Positions 1-10,402 of a stretch of 64,000 nucleotides of DNA are shown in pieces (positions within the stretch are counted from its first letter, which is position 1; the number at the start of each line of letters is the position of its first letter). The notes under the pieces are model-generated. The model was not told where the DNA came from. It ran no database searches and saw only the letters and a program-made list of their open reading frames with translations. Location of the stretch: positions 124,001 to 188,000 of the forward strand of contig NZ_FNBO01000005.1 of NCBI RefSeq assembly GCF_900102375.1, in the 5' to 3' direction. The DNA is from Halorubrum xinjiangense. Its GTDB lineage: Archaea; Halobacteriota; Halobacteria; Halobacteriales; Haloferacaceae. The translations under genes were made by a program, and so were the position numbers.

Positions 1-434
1 TCGACCGCGCGCGGGTCCGCGACGCTCCCAAAACGCGTTGTCGACGCGATCGCTACCCCATCGTCCGCGAACGCGACGCGCTCGATCGCGCCGTTCTCGC
101 GCGCGACGATCACCCCCTTACGACCGCTCGCGACACCGACCGCGACCGCCGGATCGTCGTCGACGAACGCGAACTCCGGGTCGTCGCCGACAGCGGCGAC
201 AGAGAGACCGTCGGGCGCGGCCGCGACGACGAGGTCCGTACCGTCACCGCGCGCGAGGACGGCAACGTCGCGCGCGGGGTCCCGTGCGACCATGTCGAAC
301 GCGCCGATCTTGTCGGCCGACAGCGAGACCCGGACGATCCCAGCCCCGGTCGCGACGTAGGCGTCGGTGCGGCCGGCGCTGCCCGCGTACACGCGCTTTT
401 CGTCGATCGAGATGTCGTCCTCGGCGGGAGCCAT
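1..434 (-). CDS. Beta-propeller-like haloarchaeal protein, C-terminus off window
   Basis: An ATG at 434 on the minus strand opens a frame that stays open to the left edge (144 codons seen). It starts MAPAEDDISIDEKRVYAGSA and shows repeated blade-like strands: YVATGAGIVRVSL, VAVLARGDGTDLVVAA and GVIVARENGAIERVAFA. Short alternating beta segments with Asp-rich turns suit a beta-propeller and resemble, from memory, the haloarchaeal HVO_0234-type propeller family. No catalytic residue can be pointed to, so the function is unknown. It is divergent from the membrane protein gene that starts 58 bases away, so the two may share a promoter region. Confidence 0.6.
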   Translation of the reverse strand, partial: MAPAEDDISIDEKRVYAGSAGRTDAYVATGAGIVRVSLSADKIGAFDMVARDPARDVAVLARGDGTDLVVAAAPDGLSVAAVGDDPEFAFVDDDPAVAVGVASGRKGVIVARENGAIERVAFADDGVAIASTTRFGSVADPRAV

Positions 435-491
435 CGGGAGGCCGTTCTCCGCGGCGGGACATAAGCCCCGCGCGAGCGTTCCGACGGCCAT

Positions 492-1502
492 TTGGTCGCC
501 CCCGACGAACCGCAGTCCGTGCAATCGGTCGCCGCCGACCTCTCGACCCTGCTCGCGGACGTGGTCCCCCGGCTGGCCCGGATCACGGCGTTCATCGCGG
601 GCGGCGTCTTCGCCGCCAACGTCGCCGTCGCGTTCGGGCTGGTCCGGTACGTCGCCGGGATCGCGGGATGGCTCACGCGGCCGGCAAACCTCCCGGACGA
701 GGTCGGCACGGCGATCCTCACGACCGCGGCGTCGACGACCGCGGGCTACGCCACGCTCGCGGAGTACCGCGAATCGGGGCTGCTCGACGACCGGGCGACG
801 CTCGTCGCGGTCGTGATGAACACGTTCTTCGGCTTCGTCCAGCACGTGTTCACCTACTACGTCCCGGTGTTGATCCCGATTCTCGGCGTCACTACCGGCG
901 GCGTCTACGTCGGCGCGCGCGCCGGCATCGCGCTGCTCATCACCGTTACGGGCGTCCTCGCGGGCGGACTCCTGCTCTCCGAGTCCAACGTCGACCGCGC
1001 CGCGCTCGCCGACGTCGACGCGACCGGCCCGGAGGCCGACGAGCGCACCTCCCGAGAGCGCGTCCGCGACGCCGCCGGGAAGTCGTGGAAGACCCTCCGC
1101 CGGATCGTCCCGCGGCTCGCGGTCGTATACACGCTGGTCATCTGGCTCGTCACGACGTACGACGTGACGGCGCTGACGAGCGTCGCGGAGCCGATCACGA
1201 GCGTGCTGGGCCTCCCGGGCGCTGCGGTGCCCGTCATCGCGGTGTTCACGCTCGACACGACCGCGGGCGCGGCGACGCTCGCCGGGGCGGAGGCCGGGGT
1301 CTTCACCACCCGGACCGCGGTCGCGTCGCTGCTCATCGGGAGCATCCTCTCTTTTGCCGTCTCGACGTTCCGGCGCTCGATCCCGTTCCAGTACGGGATC
1401 TGGGGCGCCTCGTTCGGCACGAAGGTGATCGTCGTCAACACCGCCCTCAAGCTCGTCTTCATCTCGGCGACGGTCGCGCTGCTGCTCGCGCCGGTGTGGT
1501 GA
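492..1502 (+). CDS. Gate-domain (nucleoside-recognition type) membrane protein
   Basis: The 336-residue product is an integral membrane protein. Hydrophobic segments cluster at about residues 25-60, 100-160 and 210-335, with an acidic cytoplasmic stretch near 165-195. Small-residue, Thr/Ala-rich helices such as VFTLDTTAGAATLAGA and an FGTKVIVVNTALKL end resemble the archaeal gate (nucleoside recognition) domain proteins; members often come as two related halves, as seems the case here. The substrate is unknown. The first possible start is TTG 492; GTG 519 (giving MQSVAADLSTLL) is equally plausible, and no ribosome binding site separates them. Confidence 0.65.
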   Translation: MVAPDEPQSVQSVAADLSTLLADVVPRLARITAFIAGGVFAANVAVAFGLVRYVAGIAGWLTRPANLPDEVGTAILTTAASTTAGYATLAEYRESGLLDDRATLVAVVMNTFFGFVQHVFTYYVPVLIPILGVTTGGVYVGARAGIALLITVTGVLAGGLLLSESNVDRAALADVDATGPEADERTSRERVRDAAGKSWKTLRRIVPRLAVVYTLVIWLVTTYDVTALTSVAEPITSVLGLPGAAVPVIAVFTLDTTAGAATLAGAEAGVFTTRTAVASLLIGSILSFAVSTFRRSIPFQYGIWGASFGTKVIVVNTALKLVFISATVALLLAPVW

Positions 1503-1607
1503 GGCGGTCGCCCGCGGGCGCCGACGATCGCGCCGACGGCGGCGACCGACCGCGCCGGCGACGCCCGAATCAGTAGGTTCAACACCGCCCCGGACCGATC
1601 GGCGCGC

Positions 1608-1772
1608 ATGGCCCTCGAAAAGGACGTGGACTGTCCCGCGTGCGGCGAGACCCGTTCGTTCTACCGGACCGCGGCGATGACGCTTCACCTCGGCGAGAAG
1701 ACGAAGTGGCGCTGTCCCGACTGCGGGTACGGCTACGTCGAGATCGACGGGATCGACACGCTCCCGGCCTGA
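1608..1772 (+). CDS. Zinc-ribbon microprotein (two CPxCG motifs)
   Basis: ATG 1608 to TGA 1772 encodes 54 residues starting MALEKDVDCPACGETRSF. There are two Cys pairs, CPACG and CPDCG, about 26 residues apart, followed by a GYGYVEIDG beta strand. This is a single four-cysteine zinc beta-ribbon, of the kind found in many haloarchaeal small zinc-finger proteins. Such proteins are thought to bind nucleic acids or protein partners, but no specific role can be read here. It stands between the gate-domain protein and the CoA-transferase on the same strand. Confidence 0.75.
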   Translation: MALEKDVDCPACGETRSFYRTAAMTLHLGEKTKWRCPDCGYGYVEIDGIDTLPA

Positions 1773-1888
1773 CTCGGCTGGCACCCGCCCTTCCTCGTCA
1801 CCCCACCACGCCACAACACTCAGTAGCCCCGCGGCTGAGTCGGATCGCATGAACCGGACACGGCGACGGTCCGCGGAGGCGAGAGCGT

Positions 1889-3133
1889 GTGGTCGGTGAG
1901 GCGCGCGACCCCGAGAGCGACGTGGGCCCGCTCGACGGGCTCACCGTGCTGGACCTCTCGCGCGTGCTCGTCGGGCCATTCTGCACGATGCAGCTCGGCG
2001 ACCTCGGCGCGGAGGTGATCAAAGTCGAGCGACCCGGGCAGGGCGACCAGACGCGGACGTGGGTCCCGCCGGCGTTCAGCAAGGGCGACGACGAAGGGAA
2101 AGAAAGCGCCTACTACGTCAGCGTCAACCGCAACAAGCGCTCGATCCAGCTGGATCTCACGACCGAAGCAGGCCGTGCGGTCGTCCGCGACCTCGCGCGC
2201 GAGGCCGACGTGCTCGTCGAGAACTTCCGGGTCGGCAAGACGGAAGAGTGGGACCTCGGCTACGGCGACCTCGTCGACGAGAACCCCGGACTCGTCTACT
2301 GCGCGATCTCCGGCTACGGCGAGTGGGGGCCCGACCGCGACAGGCCCGCGTACGACATCATGATGCAGGCACGGGGCGGCTTCATGTCCTTCACGGGCGT
2401 CGAGGGCGGCCCGCCGGTCCGGATCGGCGTCGCGCTCGCCGACGTCGGGGCCGGGATGTACGCGACGCAGGCGATCCTCGCGGCGCTGCTCGAACGCGAG
2501 CTGGGCGACGGTCGGGGACAGAAGATCGACGTGAGCCTGCTGGACGGGCAAGCCGCCTGGACGAGCTACATGGCGACGAACTACTTCGCCAGCGGCGAGC
2601 CCCCGGGCCGGATGGGGAGCAAACACCCGAACATCGTCCCCTACCGGGCGTTCGAGACTGCGGACGACTACGTCGTCGTCGCCTGCTCGTCGGACCGGTT
2701 CTGGCCGCCGCTGTGCGAGGCGATCGACCGCCCCGACCTGCTCGCAGACGAGCGGTTCGAGACGAACGAGGGGCGCGTCCGGAACCGCGAAGAGCTCGAC
2801 CGCGAGCTTGAGGAGACGTTCGCCGCGCTGTCGACCGACGAGGCGGTCGAGCGGCTGGACGAGCACGACGTGCCCGCGAGCCGCGTCCGCGACGTGAGCG
2901 AGGTGTTCGCCGACCCGCAGATCGAGGCGCGCGGGATGCTCGCCGAGGCGGAACACCCGACCGCCGGAACCGTGCGGTTCCCCGGCTCGCCGATGCACTT
3001 CTCGCGGACGCCGACGACGGTCCGCCGCCATCCGCCCGCGCTCGGCGAACACACGGAGTCGGTGCTACGGGAGTACGGCTACGGCGACCGCGACATCGAC
3101 GAACTGCGGAGCCGCGGCGCGATCTCGGAGTAG
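1889..3133 (+). CDS. Family III CoA-transferase (CaiB/BaiF)
   Basis: The 414-residue protein begins with the family signature GPLDGLTVLDLSRVLVGPF, then LGDLGAEVIKVERPGQGD and NRNKRSIQLDL. The catalytic Asp that forms the acyl anhydride is D156 in RPAYDIMMQA, followed by GGFMSFTG. Family III enzymes move CoA between carboxylic acids, for example succinyl-CoA to mesaconate (Mct) or malate (SmtAB). The gene converges on the lyase and isocitrate lyase genes, which suggests malate, mesaconate or succinate as substrate; this is inference. The start GTG 1889 is uncertain: GTG 1921 (MGPLDGLTVLD) fits the family N-terminus better. Confidence 0.85.
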   Translation: MVGEARDPESDVGPLDGLTVLDLSRVLVGPFCTMQLGDLGAEVIKVERPGQGDQTRTWVPPAFSKGDDEGKESAYYVSVNRNKRSIQLDLTTEAGRAVVRDLAREADVLVENFRVGKTEEWDLGYGDLVDENPGLVYCAISGYGEWGPDRDRPAYDIMMQARGGFMSFTGVEGGPPVRIGVALADVGAGMYATQAILAALLERELGDGRGQKIDVSLLDGQAAWTSYMATNYFASGEPPGRMGSKHPNIVPYRAFETADDYVVVACSSDRFWPPLCEAIDRPDLLADERFETNEGRVRNREELDRELEETFAALSTDEAVERLDEHDVPASRVRDVSEVFADPQIEARGMLAEAEHPTAGTVRFPGSPMHFSRTPTTVRRHPPALGEHTESVLREYGYGDRDIDELRSRGAISE

Positions 3134-3232
3134 CGATATCGGAGTAGCGATACCAGCGAGCGCACGGCGAAAAAGAAGAGCGCACGGCAAAAATGATGCC
3201 CAGATGCCGCGGCGACCGCGGGGACGCCCGGC

Positions 3233-4153
3233 TTACAGGATCCCCGCCTGCTCGGCGCGCGCGACGATGCCGCGGGCCATCTTGTCGGTCGCCTCGTCGA
3301 CCATCTCGCCGTCGACCGAGACGGCGCCTTTGCCCTGTTCTTTCGCCTCCGCGTAGGCGTCGACGATCTGACGCGCCTTCTCGGCCTCCTCGGGCGAGGG
3401 CGCGAACGTCTCGTTGGCGGGCTCGATCTGGCTCGGGTGGATCGCCCACTTGCCGTCACAGCCCAGCTGGCTCGCCCACCGACAGGAGTCGCGGAACCCC
3501 TCCGCGTCCTCGATCTCGGCGTACGGGCCGTCGATCACCTGTAGCCCCTGCGCCTTCGCCGCGTGGGCGATGCGCGCGAGCTGGTAGTGCCAGTAGTGGC
3601 CGGGGTAGCCGCCGCCGGAGCCGATGGTGAGCCCGGCGGCGCCGACGTTGGCGGTGTAGTCGCCGGGGCCGAAGACGAGCGACTCCAGGCGGTCGCTGGC
3701 GCGGGCGATGTCGGCGACCTTCGTCATCGCCTCCGGCGACTCGATCTGCGCCTGGAGGCCGATGTCGCCGACCGGCAGGTCGTTGTTCTCCTCGACCTGC
3801 GTCAGCAGGTTATCGACGGTGGCGACCGTCTCCGGGTTGTTCGCCATCGGCACCATGATCGTGTCGAGGTACTCGCCGGCGCGCCCGACGACCTCGATCA
3901 CGTCGTCGTAGAACCACCTGGTGTCGACGCCGTTCATCCGGTAGCAGGGTCGGGTGTCGGACCAGTCGTACTCGATTAGCCCCTCGATGACGTTCTCGCG
4001 GGCGTCGACCTTCGCCGCGGGCGCGACGGAGTCCTCCAAGTCGAGGAACGCCTCGTCGGCGCCGGAGTCGGGCGCCCGCTCTATCATCTTCGGGTCGGAG
4101 CCCGGCGTCGCCAGCTGGCTCCGCCGGAGCGTGACGTCGTCCGGCCCGCCCAT
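3233..4153 (-). CDS. HpcH/HpaI-CitE family lyase, probable malyl-CoA or beta-methylmalyl-CoA lyase
   Basis: The 306-residue TIM-barrel protein has the CitE features: RRSQLATPGSDPKMIERA at the N-terminus, FLDLEDSVAP with the acidic metal ligands, QIESPEAM, and FGPGDYTANVG. Known haloarchaeal members cleave or form beta-methylmalyl-CoA and malyl-CoA. It is clearly not the longer haloarchaeal malate synthase of the Haloferax AceB type. Its ATG (4153-4151) overlaps the TGA of the isocitrate lyase gene by one base (TGATG), so the two are translationally coupled. That pairing suggests condensation of the glyoxylate made by isocitrate lyase with acetyl-CoA to malyl-CoA. Confidence 0.85.
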   Translation of the reverse strand: MGGPDDVTLRRSQLATPGSDPKMIERAPDSGADEAFLDLEDSVAPAAKVDARENVIEGLIEYDWSDTRPCYRMNGVDTRWFYDDVIEVVGRAGEYLDTIMVPMANNPETVATVDNLLTQVEENNDLPVGDIGLQAQIESPEAMTKVADIARASDRLESLVFGPGDYTANVGAAGLTIGSGGGYPGHYWHYQLARIAHAAKAQGLQVIDGPYAEIEDAEGFRDSCRWASQLGCDGKWAIHPSQIEPANETFAPSPEEAEKARQIVDAYAEAKEQGKGAVSVDGEMVDEATDKMARGIVARAEQAGIL

Positions 4154-5193
4154 CAGTCGTCGCCCTCCGAGGCCGTGATCGGGTCGTTCTCGTCTTCGGT
4201 GAAGCCGGCCGACTCCTCCTGGCGCCGCCGCGCCTCGGGGTCGAACTCGGCCTCGACCTCCTGATACCGCGGGACGAAGGATAGCTCGTGGTGGCTCTCG
4301 GTCTCGTGGCCGATGTACCGCTCCTCGAGGTCGAACTGCGCCGCCTCGTCGTTCTCTGCTATGTTCGCGAAGTCCTCGTAGGCGGCGTGGGCGCCGGAGT
4401 GGAGCCCGTACAGCGTGATGAAGATGTACTGGTAGCCTAAGTCGCCAAGCTCCTCGAACGTCAGCGGGTCCTCTTGGGCGCCCCACTCGAACGAGGAGGA
4501 GTAGTTGAAGGCGAGATCCAGGTCGGGGTGGGTCTCGTGGATCGTCTCGGCGTACTCGATCGCGTCCTCGCGCGAGGGGTCGGGCATCTCGGGCCAGACG
4601 AGGTCGACGCCGGCGTCGGCGTAGATCCGGCCGCGTTCGAGGTGCTCCTCCCAGTCGCCGTTCGCGGAGCCGTACGCGTCGGTGCGGGCGATAATGACGG
4701 TGTCATCGCTCTGCTTGGCGTCGACGGCCGCCTCGAACCGCGAGCGGGCCTGCTCGCGGGAGACGATCTGCTTGCCCGCGATGTGGCCGCAGCGCTTTGG
4801 CGAAGTCTGGTCTTCGATGTGGACGGCGGCGACGCCGGCCTTCTCGTACTCGCGGACCGCGCGCCGGACGTTGTGGACGCCGCCGTAGCCAGTGTCGCAG
4901 TCGGCGATGACGGGGAGGTTCGTCGCCTCGACCATGCGCTTGGCGTTCTCGACCATTTCCGACATCGTGACCATCTCCAGGTCGGGGAAGCCGAACTGGC
5001 CGAGGACGGTCGAGTAGCCGCTCATGTAGGCCGCGTCGAGCCCGGCCATCTCCGCGAGGCGGGCGTCGAGCGCGTGGTAGATCCCGGGCGCGAACGTGTA
5101 CTCCTGCTCCTCGAACAGCTCGCGGAGCCGCCGGCCGGCCGGGTTGTCGATATCTCTCGTGAAGACGTCGTCGTCGAGTTCGTTGGGATTCAT
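4153..5193 (-). CDS. aceA: Isocitrate lyase
   Basis: The 346-residue enzyme splits isocitrate into glyoxylate and succinate. It carries the catalytic-Cys signature KRCGH (residues 133-137, C135), the barrel strand [13 protein letters not shown] with metal-binding Asp residues, HIEDQ, and ARTDA. The short length and the C-terminal acidic tail suit archaeal isocitrate lyases. ATG 5193 lies 4 bases beyond the stop of a small upstream frame, and its stop overlaps the citE-like start, so this appears to be an operon read from an AT-rich promoter near 5850. A related lyase such as methylisocitrate lyase is possible but less likely, given KRCGH and the neighbours. Confidence 0.9.
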   Translation of the reverse strand: MNPNELDDDVFTRDIDNPAGRRLRELFEEQEYTFAPGIYHALDARLAEMAGLDAAYMSGYSTVLGQFGFPDLEMVTMSEMVENAKRMVEATNLPVIADCDTGYGGVHNVRRAVREYEKAGVAAVHIEDQTSPKRCGHIAGKQIVSREQARSRFEAAVDAKQSDDTVIIARTDAYGSANGDWEEHLERGRIYADAGVDLVWPEMPDPSREDAIEYAETIHETHPDLDLAFNYSSSFEWGAQEDPLTFEELGDLGYQYIFITLYGLHSGAHAAYEDFANIAENDEAAQFDLEERYIGHETESHHELSFVPRYQEVEAEFDPEARRRQEESAGFTEDENDPITASEGDD

Positions 5194-5197
5194 CGGA

Positions 5198-5401
5198 TTA
5201 CTGCGTGGAATCGTCGGCTGCGGTACGGTTCGTCGTCGCGCGTCGCCCGTCGGCTGCGGTACGGTTCGTCGTCGCGTGTCGCCCGTCGGCGCGGCGGCCG
5301 CCGTCGGTGCGGGCGGCCGATGCGAACGTCGTCGGATCCGGTCGCGGGCCGTCGCCGGTGCCCACCATGGGGACGGAACGGCGCGTCGCGTTCGCCCTCA
5401 T
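5198..5401 (-). CDS. Small hypothetical protein with internal repeat, upstream of aceA
   Basis: This 67-residue frame begins ATG 5401, overlapping the stop of the preceding 113-residue frame (ATGA), and ends 4 bases before aceA. It contains a near-perfect repeat of 13-14 residues, [11 protein letters not shown] then [11 protein letters not shown], coded by a direct DNA repeat at about 5212-5287. Its composition is unusual and no family is recognised. The tight coupling to its neighbours argues for translation; the low complexity argues that it could be a chance frame in a repeat-rich leader. Confidence 0.35.
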   Translation of the reverse strand: MRANATRRSVPMVGTGDGPRPDPTTFASAARTDGGRRADGRHATTNRTAADGRRATTNRTAADDSTQ

Positions 5402-5739
5402 CGCGACCCCCCGTCGGTCCGCGTCCGCGAGGCGGGACGCAGATCGGGGACGAGCGGCGCGTCGCGCTCGCCGTCTGTCGGCGGACGCGTCGGCCGACGG
5501 TCGTCGGTCGTCGTCGGCTGTTGAGTGTCGGTCGCCGGCGAGGAACCGGGCGTCCGCGTCCCCGTCGTTCGGCGGGTCGGGATCGTCGGGACCAGCGGCG
5601 CACCGGCCTCCTCGGTGAGGGGCGTGCGGCCGGGGATCGTCCGCGGAGAAGTAGTCGTCGCGTTCGACTCGGTCGGTCGATCGGTCGTGTTGTCGGTGCG
5701 TCGGGTCGTGTCGTCGGGCGTGTCGTTAGGTGTCGTCAT
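5398..5739 (-). CDS. Thr/Pro-rich hypothetical protein, first frame of the aceA transcript
   Basis: This 113-residue frame starts MTTPNDTPDDTTRRTDNTTD and is rich in Thr, Pro, Asp and Arg. APLVP occurs twice (GAPLVPTIPT and DAPLVPDLRP), and the second DNA copy is echoed once more at the start of the next frame. The third-base GC preference fits the genome. A TTTATTA box on the minus strand near 5850-5857 would place a transcript start about 90 bases upstream of this ATG. No function is recognised, and it may be disordered. Confidence 0.4.
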   Translation of the reverse strand: MTTPNDTPDDTTRRTDNTTDRPTESNATTTSPRTIPGRTPLTEEAGAPLVPTIPTRRTTGTRTPGSSPATDTQQPTTTDDRRPTRPPTDGERDAPLVPDLRPASRTRTDGGSR

Positions 5740-6118
5740 CGGGTCGTGTGGGCGGTTGCGGCGGTCGTCTGGTGATCGAGTCCGTGCGTTGGGTCGCTGC
5801 GTGTCCGTGTACGGATACTACCATTGCGACCGAAGCAAATCGGAGGAGGATAATAAACATAATGATTGATAATGATAATATTCGTTATGTTGTTTTATCC
5901 GATTAAATGTTCCATGACAACACGCATCGTGATTTGGAGATTCGGTGCGCGTGACGGGAGCGCCGGCGACGTCGTTGGCGGTGTCGGCGGCGCCGGCGGC
6001 GAGGGCGACAGCGGCGAGAGCGCCAGTGGCGTGGGCGACAGCGGCAAAGACGCCGGTGGTATGGGCGACGGCGGCCCGGACCGATCGCTTATTGGCTCCA
6101 CGCGCGGAGCGTGGGGTA
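5740..6118. promoter_or_regulatory. AT-rich divergent promoter region between the aceA operon and thiL, with a Gly-codon repeat tract
   Basis: Bases 5817-5930 are strikingly AT-rich for this genome and contain several TTATTA/ATAATA boxes suitable for promoters on both strands. From 5945 to about 6080 the DNA becomes a quasi-repeat of GGCGRC/GGCGGC units. It keeps a Gly/Ser-rich frame open (GVGGAGGEGDSGESASG) and also an Ala-rich frame in phase with thiL. A TATA-like CTTATT at 6087-6092 lies about 27-32 bases before the preferred thiL start, so the tract is probably untranslated. Confidence 0.5.
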
Positions 6119-7030
6119 GTGAACGAGCGCGACGCCCTCCGGGCCCTCACGGCCGACCTCTCGCACGCGGGCGACGACGCGGCCGTCGTCGACGGGACGG
6201 TCATCACGACGGATATGCTCCACGAGCGGACCGACTTCCCGCCCGGGACGACGCGGTACACCGCCGGCTGGCGCGCGGTGGGCGCGTCGCTGTCGGACGT
6301 GGCCGCGATGGGCGCGGCCGCCCGGGCCGCAGTCGCCGTCTACGCCGACGAGGGGTTCGACCGCGAGGAACTGACGCGGTTCGTCGCGGGCGCGGTCGAC
6401 GTCTGCGAGGCGGTCGACGCCGAGTACGTCGGCGGCGACCTCGACGAGCACGTCGAGTTCACGACCGCGACCACCGCGATCGGGGACGTGACCGACGCAG
6501 GGCCGGTCACTCGCGACGGCGCGCGGCCGGGCGACGCGCTCTGCGTCACCGGCGGGTGGGGCCGGTCCGCGGCGGCGCTGCGGCTATTTAAAAAGGAGGA
6601 CGACGAGGCGTTCGAGCGCGCCAACGAGCTGTTCCGGTTCACGCCGCGCGTGGCCGACGGGCTGGCGCTGGCCCCGAGCGCGACGGCGATGATGGACTCC
6701 TCGGACGGGCTGGCGCGCTCGTGTCACCAGCTCGCCGAGGCGAGCGGGGTCGGGATCGAACTCGAGCGGGACGCGGTTCCGGTTCATCCGGCGGTCGAGG
6801 AGGTGGCCGCGGATTCGGCGGAGCGGTTCGAACTCGCGGCGCACTTCGGCGAGGACTTCGAGCTGTTGTGTGCGGTGCCGGAAGCGGAGGTTGATGCGGT
6901 CGAAGCGGCGTGTCCCGCCGGGTTGACGCGGATCGGGACGGTGGTCGAGGAGTCTGATGAGGGGGGCCCGCGCGTCCTCGCGGACGGCGAACCCCTGCCC
7001 GACCGCGGATTCACGCACGGCGACGAGTAA
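6119..7030 (+). CDS. thiL: Thiamine-monophosphate kinase
   Basis: From GTG 6119 the product is 303 residues and converts thiamine monophosphate to the diphosphate cofactor. Visible ThiL signatures are GDDAAVVDG near residue 18, TTDMLHERTDFP, SLSDVAAMGA, EYVGGDL, a CVTGGWGRS glycine loop, MMDSSDGLA, and HFGEDFELLC. The GTG start is preferred because a TATA-like box lies about 27-32 bases upstream and because the region before it is a low-complexity repeat; the same frame stays open to 5945. The window also holds thiE, but 25 kb away. A 57-bp repeat array begins right after the stop. Confidence 0.9.
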   Translation: MNERDALRALTADLSHAGDDAAVVDGTVITTDMLHERTDFPPGTTRYTAGWRAVGASLSDVAAMGAAARAAVAVYADEGFDREELTRFVAGAVDVCEAVDAEYVGGDLDEHVEFTTATTAIGDVTDAGPVTRDGARPGDALCVTGGWGRSAAALRLFKKEDDEAFERANELFRFTPRVADGLALAPSATAMMDSSDGLARSCHQLAEASGVGIELERDAVPVHPAVEEVAADSAERFELAAHFGEDFELLCAVPEAEVDAVEAACPAGLTRIGTVVEESDEGGPRVLADGEPLPDRGFTHGDE

Positions 7031-7047
7031 GTCGGCGAAGTCCCGGT

Positions 7048-7395
7048 CACTCACTTATAAATGATCGACCGCAGAGCGACGGTGAACATCACCGAAGCCC
7101 CGGTCGCTCGCTTATAAACGGTTGACTGTGGATCGGCGGCAAACACCTCCAAAGCCCCAGCCGCGAGGGACCCGTACGCTCGCTGTGCTCCTCGCTCAGT
7201 CACTACGCTCCTTCGCTGCGGTGCTTGGCGTCGCCTACGGGTCCCTCGCGGCTGCCCCTTTGAATCCCGCCCCGCACAGCAACCGCACCTCACACCTCCC
7301 CAGCCTCGCCGCTCGCGCCTTTATAAGGCGCTCGCGGCGTCCCTCGCGCGTGCGGTTCGCGCCCTTCGGGCGCTCACCGGCACGCGCCACCGCAG
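7048..7395 (+). repeat. Composite hairpin element, copy 1
   Basis: This fills the gap between the convergent thiL and thiolase genes. Two 57-bp modules start at 7048 and 7105 (period exactly 57), each with CTTATAA near one end and CCAAAGCCCC near the other. A long hairpin follows: arm 7150-7176 pairs with arm 7236-7262 (27 positions, all paired except a central CCC/CCC bulge) around a 59-base loop. The tail 7263-7395 contains two more stem-loops, one capped by TTTATAA near 7320 and one by CTTC near 7375. Related copies lie at 30254-30666 and 48050-48625. Confidence 0.85.
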
Positions 7396-7418
7396 AAATT
7401 CACCGCTTTTCGCGACGT

Positions 7419-8561
<1,143 letters not shown>

Positions 8562-8624
8562 GAAAGATAACAGGTGAGTCGGCCTATTAAAACGCCGTGG
8601 AACGAGCGGGAATCGATCCGAAGT

Positions 8625-10202
<1,578 letters not shown>

Positions 10203-10402
10203 ACGACCCGTTTCGCTCCCCGGACTAACTACTCTTCGCTCCGGCCGACCGGTCGGCGAGGACGCCGCGACCCGTCGTTGCCGGTCGCGGCGTGGGAGTC
10301 GCGGATTCCCTCGAGGGCGTGGGACCGGAACCGCGCACCGGACCTATCACCTCTACGTAACTATCCGATATTCTTATTATCCGAAAATCGAACAATTTTC
10401 GC

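Noticed and set aside
38-1576. Long open frame over the left end of the window encoding an Arg-rich protein
   Set aside because: It is a frame shadow of the gate-domain gene: composition is Arg/Pro-rich with no domain, as expected for out-of-frame reading of GC-rich haloarchaeal DNA.
3233-4153. Haloferax-type malate synthase
   Set aside because: The product is 306 residues with plain CitE motifs and lacks the extra domains of the roughly 430-residue haloarchaeal malate synthase.
5945-6118. N-terminal extension of thiL
   Set aside because: The in-frame stretch is a low-complexity GGC repeat with no homology, and a TATA-like box points to the start at 6119.
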